Assembly (NCBI RefSeq): GCF_024199795.1
Contig: NZ_JANADK010000001.1
Coordinates: 3,348,001-3,412,000 of the forward strand
Origin: Bradyrhizobium sp. CCGB01
GTDB taxonomy: Bacteria; Pseudomonadota; Alphaproteobacteria; Rhizobiales; Xanthobacteraceae
Direction: 5' to 3'
Length of the DNA: 64,000 bases
The notes beneath the pieces were generated by a model. The model was not told the DNA's origin. It was given only the letters and a program-made list of their open reading frames with translations, and made no database searches. The stretch's first letter is position 1; each line of letters opens with the position of its first letter. Both the position numbers and the translations under genes were made by a program. Shown here in pieces: positions 57,520 through 64,000 of this stretch.

Positions 57520-59018
57520 TGGACACTTTTGCGGCTTTGGCCCACGGCATGGCCGTCGCCGTCCAGCCGATGAACCTGCTCTATGCGCTGATCGGCGTGT
57601 TCCTTGGCACAGCCGTGGGCGTGCTGCCCGGCATCGGTCCGGCGCTGACGGTCGCGCTGCTGCTGCCGGTGACCTACAAGCTCGACCCCGGCGGTTCGCT
57701 GATCATGTTTGCCGGCATCTATTACGGCGGCATGTATGGCGGCTCCACCACCGCGATCCTGATCAACACGCCCGGCGAGAGCGCCTCGATGGCGACCGCG
57801 CTCGAGGGCAACAAGATGGCCAAGGCCGGCCGCGGCGGGCCGGCGCTTGCGACCTCCGCGATCGGCTCCTTCGTCGCCGGCACCATCGCGACCATCGGGC
57901 TGGCCTTTCTCGCGCCATGGCTGGTCGATTTCGCCGTACGCTTTGGCCCCGAGGATTATTTTGCGTTGATGTGCGTCGCCTTCGTCACGGTGTCGGCCAC
58001 CTTCGGCGATTCCCCGATCCGCGGCCTCACCAGCCTGTTCATCGGCCTGACGCTCGGTCTCGTCGGCATCGACAAGCTGACCGGTCAGGCGCGGCTTGCG
58101 TTCGGCGTGCCCGAGCTGCTCGACGGCGTCGAGGTCACGACGCTGGCGGTCGGCCTGTTCGCGGTGGGCGAGGCGCTCTACGTCGCGTCGCGCCGTCATC
58201 ACACCGAGGAAAAGCTGGAGCCGGTGCGCGGTTCGCTGTGGATGACCAAGGAAGACTGGAAGCGGTCGTGGAAGCCGTGGCTGCGCGGCACCATGTTCGG
58301 CTTCCCGATCGGCGCGCTTCCGGCGGGCGGCGCGGAGATCCCGACCTTCCTGTCCTATTCGACCGAGAAGCGGCTCACGAAACATCCGGAAGAATTCGGC
58401 AAGGGCGCGATCGAGGGCGTCGCGGGACCGGAAGCCGCCAACAACGCCTCCGCCGCCGGCACGCTGGTGCCGCTGCTGACGCTGGGGCTACCGACCTCGG
58501 CAACCGCCGCGATGATGCTGGCGGGTTTTCAGCAATACGGCCTCAACCCGGGGCCGCTGCTGTTCGCCGAGCGGCCTGATCTGGTCTGGGGCCTCATCGC
58601 CAGTCTCTTCATCGCCAATTGCATGCTGCTCGTGCTCAATCTGCCGCTGGTCGGCCTGTGGGTGCGGCTGCTCGCGATCCCGCAGCCGTGGCTCTATGCC
58701 GGCATCCTCGTCTTTGCGACCATGGGCACCATCGCTGCGAAGCCGTCGGTGGTCGAATTGTCGATGCTGGCCGGTTTCGGCGTGCTCGGCTTCCTGATGC
58801 GCCGGTTCGATTTTCCGATCGCGCCCGTCGTCGTCGGCCTGATCCTCGGTCCGATCGCGGAGAGCCAGCTGCGCCGCGCGCTCGCGATCAGCCTTGGCGA
58901 CCCCATGGCGCTGGTCCAGAGCCCGATCTCGGCGACGCTGCTGGCGCTGGCGCTGATCGCGCTGCTGGCACCCTTCGTGCTGAAGGGGATGGGGCGGTTC
59001 AAGGCGAACGAGGATTAG
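57516..59018 (+). CDS. tctA: Tripartite tricarboxylate transporter, large membrane subunit TctA (copy 2)
   Basis: The 500-aa polytopic protein has the signature [20 protein letters not shown] and the second block [20 protein letters not shown], with [18 protein letters not shown]. Both match the TctA family and parallel the copy at 37550-39049. Its gene is the last in tctCBA copy 2 and is followed within about 15 bp by a strong terminator. Confidence 0.94.
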   Translation: MMDTFAALAHGMAVAVQPMNLLYALIGVFLGTAVGVLPGIGPALTVALLLPVTYKLDPGGSLIMFAGIYYGGMYGGSTTAILINTPGESASMATALEGNKMAKAGRGGPALATSAIGSFVAGTIATIGLAFLAPWLVDFAVRFGPEDYFALMCVAFVTVSATFGDSPIRGLTSLFIGLTLGLVGIDKLTGQARLAFGVPELLDGVEVTTLAVGLFAVGEALYVASRRHHTEEKLEPVRGSLWMTKEDWKRSWKPWLRGTMFGFPIGALPAGGAEIPTFLSYSTEKRLTKHPEEFGKGAIEGVAGPEAANNASAAGTLVPLLTLGLPTSATAAMMLAGFQQYGLNPGPLLFAERPDLVWGLIASLFIANCMLLVLNLPLVGLWVRLLAIPQPWLYAGILVFATMGTIAAKPSVVELSMLAGFGVLGFLMRRFDFPIAPVVVGLILGPIAESQLRRALAISLGDPMALVQSPISATLLALALIALLAPFVLKGMGRFKANED

Positions 59019-59031
59019 CGGAACTCGCAAT

Positions 59032-59075
59032 GCGGCGTCCTTGCTTAATGCATAAGCAGCGACGCCGCTTTATTT
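59032..59075 (+). terminator. Rho-independent terminator after tctCBA copy 2
   Basis: GCGGCGTC (59032-59039) and GACGCCGC (59061-59068) form a stem that contains an inner GCTTA/TAAGC hairpin, followed by TTTATTT (59069-59075). Confidence 0.85.
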
Positions 59076-59138
59076 GAGTTGCCCCGCCAGTCAGCGGGCG
59101 CAATCATCGCTGGGCTGTCCAATCCTTGCGAGAGCCCC

Positions 59139-60941
59139 ATGACCAAGCTCACCCGCTTCATCGTCGCGCCACTGCACAGCATGACGCGGCGCCTGGCCGA
59201 TGTCGCTTCAGTGCGCGTCGCGCCGGACCTCGTCATCACGGGGGCCCGGGTGCTCTCGACCTATTCGGAGCGAATCCACCCCGGTCGGGAGGTCTGGATC
59301 ACGGGCGGGCGGATCGCCGCGGTGAAGCCGGCCGGGGCGGCGAAGAAGGTCTGGAGCAGTGTTGCGACTTACGACGCGGTCGGGGGCATCATCGCGCCGG
59401 GGCTGGTCGATCCGCACATCCACATCGAATCCTCGATGGTGACGGCCTGTGCCTATGCGGAGGCGGCGCTGCTCAACGGCACCACCACGATCTTCTGTGA
59501 CAGCCACGAGATCGGCAACGTCATGGACGTCGCCGGCGTCGAGGCGATGCTGGAGGACGCCCGGGAGGCGCCGCTCTCGATCTTCCTGACGGTGCCGAGC
59601 ACGGTGCCGGCAACGTCAGCGGAACTGGAGACCGCGGGGGGCGATCTCACGCCGGACAAGATCGCCGGCCTGTTCGACCGCTGGCCCGAAGCGGTCGCGC
59701 TCGGCGAGAAGATGGATTTTGTGCCTGTCACGATGGGCGATGAGCGCAGCCATGCCATTCTCGCTGCGGCCCTGAAGCGCGGGCGTCCGGTGTCCGGACA
59801 CGTCTATGGCCGCGAGTTTGTCGCGGCCTATGCGGCCAGCGGCGTCACCGACACGCATGAGGCGATCGACCGCGACATCGCCGACGATCTGCTCGACGCC
59901 GGCGTCTGGGTGTTCCTGCGCGGCGGCCCGCCGACCACGCCCTGGCATTCGCTGCCGCAGGCGATCCGGACGATCACCGAGCTGGGGGCCTCGCACAAGC
60001 GTACGGCCGTCTGCACCGATGATCGCGATGCCGACGATCTGCTTCTGTTCGGCCTCGACTGGGTGGTGCGCGAAGCCGTGAAGGCGGGGATGTCGCCCGA
60101 GCAGGCCTGGTCGATGGGTTCGCTGCATGGCGCAACGCGCTTCGGCATGGACGGCGACATCGGCGGGCTCGGCGGCGGCCGCCGCGCCGATCTCGTGTTG
60201 ATGGACGATCAGCTCAAGCCGCAATGCACCTGGTATGGCGGCGAGCTCGTGGTCGAGCACAGCAAGATTACGCCGCGTCTCGATCAGGCGCTGTCGCAGC
60301 GCTATCAATATCCGAAGGCGGCCTATGCGACCGTCAAGCTTCCGGAGAAGGTCAAGCTCACGCCGGAACTGCCGGTGAAGGCCTGCACCGTCAATGCGAT
60401 CAAGACCGCGCTGCCCGGCATCACGCTGATCCACGACAAGGTCGCGATCGAACCCGCCAAGGATTGGCCGTCTTTGTTCGCACGCTACGGCCTCTGCTTC
60501 GTCACGGTGGTCGAGCGTCACGGCAAGTCTGCCGGCAATGTCGCATACGGCCTGCTGAAGGACTTCGGCCTGAAGCGCGGCGCGGTCGCCTCCAGCGTCG
60601 GGCACGACAGCCACAACATCATCGTCGCGGGCACAAACGAGGGCGACATGCAGGTGGCGATCGCTGCGATCAGGGAGAAACAGGGCGGCGTCTGCGTCGT
60701 CGCCGAGGGCAAGGTGAGGGCGCTGGTCCCGTTACCGATCGCGGGACTCTTGTCCGACAAGCGCGTCACGGAGGTGGCCGAAGAGGTCAAGGCGCTGAAG
60801 AAGGAATGGGCGGAGGCCGGCTGCACCATCCCCTACATGGGCTTCAATCTGATTCCGCTATCGGTCATTCCGGAAATTCGCATCACCGACAAGGGCCTCG
60901 TGCTGGTGCCGCAGATGGAACTGGCGCCGCTGTTCGAGTGA
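59139..60941 (+). CDS. ade: Adenine deaminase
   Basis: Converts adenine to hypoxanthine and ammonia. The 600-aa amidohydrolase-superfamily protein starts at the ATG at 59139 ([11 protein letters not shown]). Metal-ligand motifs are visible as [13 protein letters not shown] and [19 protein letters not shown] and [12 protein letters not shown] provide further ligands. The C-terminal domain [18 protein letters not shown] is characteristic of AdeC-type adenine deaminases. In this context it may feed purine breakdown, whose ureide stages give glyoxylate for the downstream gcl pathway. Confidence 0.92.
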   Translation: MTKLTRFIVAPLHSMTRRLADVASVRVAPDLVITGARVLSTYSERIHPGREVWITGGRIAAVKPAGAAKKVWSSVATYDAVGGIIAPGLVDPHIHIESSMVTACAYAEAALLNGTTTIFCDSHEIGNVMDVAGVEAMLEDAREAPLSIFLTVPSTVPATSAELETAGGDLTPDKIAGLFDRWPEAVALGEKMDFVPVTMGDERSHAILAAALKRGRPVSGHVYGREFVAAYAASGVTDTHEAIDRDIADDLLDAGVWVFLRGGPPTTPWHSLPQAIRTITELGASHKRTAVCTDDRDADDLLLFGLDWVVREAVKAGMSPEQAWSMGSLHGATRFGMDGDIGGLGGGRRADLVLMDDQLKPQCTWYGGELVVEHSKITPRLDQALSQRYQYPKAAYATVKLPEKVKLTPELPVKACTVNAIKTALPGITLIHDKVAIEPAKDWPSLFARYGLCFVTVVERHGKSAGNVAYGLLKDFGLKRGAVASSVGHDSHNIIVAGTNEGDMQVAIAAIREKQGGVCVVAEGKVRALVPLPIAGLLSDKRVTEVAEEVKALKKEWAEAGCTIPYMGFNLIPLSVIPEIRITDKGLVLVPQMELAPLFE

Positions 60942-61021
60942 CCGCTTTCACGTGCTTCTCGATCTAACCAATTGAGCCAACCGCGTTTTTTCCGCGGCTG
61001 CCGCATCGTGGAAAATAAAAT

Positions 61022-61038
61022 CGATCTCGTTGAGATCG
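61022..61038. promoter_or_regulatory. 7-3-7 inverted repeat upstream of gcl
   Basis: CGATCTC-GTT-GAGATCG is exactly symmetric and lies about 55 bp upstream of the gcl start. It is a likely regulator-binding site for the gcl-hyi-glxR unit; the binding protein is not identified. Nothing else was recognised in this 151-bp gap. Confidence 0.45.
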
Positions 61039-61092
61039 CATCTGGCGCGCCCGATGATCTCGCTCGCTGACGCAACCCGAGCGAGGTCCGAT

Positions 61093-62883
<1,791 letters not shown>

Positions 62884-62894
62884 GGGAGAGCATC

Positions 62895-63680
<786 letters not shown>

Positions 63681-63692
63681 GGAACGAGTGAC

Positions 63693-64000
63693 ATGATCGA
63701 CATCGGCTTCATTGGACTTGGCACCATGGGACGGCCGATGGCCGGCCATCTTCTGGCCGCGGGCCATCGTGTTCACCTGCATGACGTTGCTCCGGTCGCG
63801 CCCGACCTGATCGCGGCCGGCGGCGTCGCCTGCAAGTCAGCCAAGGACGTGGCGGAGGAGGCGGACGCCGTCATCATCATGGTGCCGGATACGCCGCATG
63901 TGGAGGCTGTGCTGTTCGGCAAGGACGGTGTCGCGAGCGGCATCTCCAAGGGCAAGATCGTCGTCGACATGAGCTCGATCTCGCCGCTGGCGACCAAGGA
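63693..64000 (+). CDS. glxR: Tartronate semialdehyde reductase (2-hydroxy-3-oxopropionate reductase), 3' end outside window
   Basis: Reduces tartronate semialdehyde to glycerate with NAD(P)H. Only the first 102 codons are present. The start ATG at 63693 is 12 bp after hyi. The Rossmann motif GFIGLGTMGRPMAGHL, then VIIMVPDTPHVEAVLFG and the substrate-loop beginning VVDMSSISPLAT, match the beta-hydroxyacid dehydrogenase family, and the gcl-hyi context fixes the member as GlxR/GarR type. The frame is open to the window end. Confidence 0.92.
   Translation, partial: MIDIGFIGLGTMGRPMAGHLLAAGHRVHLHDVAPVAPDLIAAGGVACKSAKDVAEEADAVIIMVPDTPHVEAVLFGKDGVASGISKGKIVVDMSSISPLATK

Noticed and set aside
60955..60995. 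Sequence resembling a tRNA D-arm on the minus strand (GCTCAATTGGTTAGA)
   Set aside because: No anticodon stem, T-arm or acceptor pairing can be built around it; it is treated as chance in the gcl leader.

Overview
The window looks like an alphaproteobacterial chromosome of the Bradyrhizobium type. It is high-GC, and it carries the cytochrome c maturation block cycHJKL followed by degP, a two-component pair and glnE. It also carries the interspersed palindromic repeats typical of that genus. All calls come from reading translations, motifs and gene order; no database was searched. No rRNA, tRNA, IS element, phage or CRISPR array was found.

Layout. 0.17-1.95 kb: two unrecognised proteins. 2.1-6.2 kb: ccmI-ccmE-ccmF-ccmH (cytochrome c maturation). 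6.3-7.7 kb: a chemoreceptor. 7.9-14.8 kb: degP with a rho-independent terminator, then an overlapping response regulator, histidine kinase and glnE. 14.8-20.8 kb, minus strand: a complete NAD-dependent molybdenum formate dehydrogenase operon fdsG-fdsB-fdsA-fdhD-fdsD, with a divergent LysR gene. 22-31.6 kb: PleC-like sensor kinase, cation diffusion facilitator, quinone oxidoreductase, nitronate monooxygenase, several small or secreted proteins of unknown role, and dispersed hairpin repeats. 31.7-54.9 kb: genes for oxalate use interspersed with ordinary genes (Hsp70-like, SRPBCC, 2OG-oxygenase-like, hydrolase, bioB). 55-64 kb: IclR regulator, a second tripartite tricarboxylate transporter, adenine deaminase, and the glyoxylate route gcl-hyi-glxR (the last cut by the window end).

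The parts fit one metabolic theme. OxlT-type antiporters can import oxalate. frc and oxc convert it through oxalyl-CoA to formyl-CoA and formate, and FdsABGD oxidises formate to CO2 with NADH. A PanE-family reductase resembles the oxalyl-CoA reductase of Methylobacterium (PanE2) and would give glyoxylate, which gcl-hyi-glxR takes towards glycerate. An NDP-forming acyl-CoA synthetase is divergent from the gntR-oxc-frc operon.

The main observation is a 17-bp dyad, TGGYAT-N5-ATRCCA, that recurs seven times between 34.1 and 52.7 kb. It lies in front of the CBS-panE-like-FAH operon, both oxlT-like genes, the tctCBA operon, a previously missed 45-residue gene, gntR-oxc-frc, and the acyl-CoA synthetase. 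Six of the seven sit 1-3 bp downstream of a -35-like hexamer in the direction of the gene they precede. I infer that the FCD-type GntR protein encoded at 51763-52494 binds these sites and that they define an oxalate regulon including proteins of unknown function.
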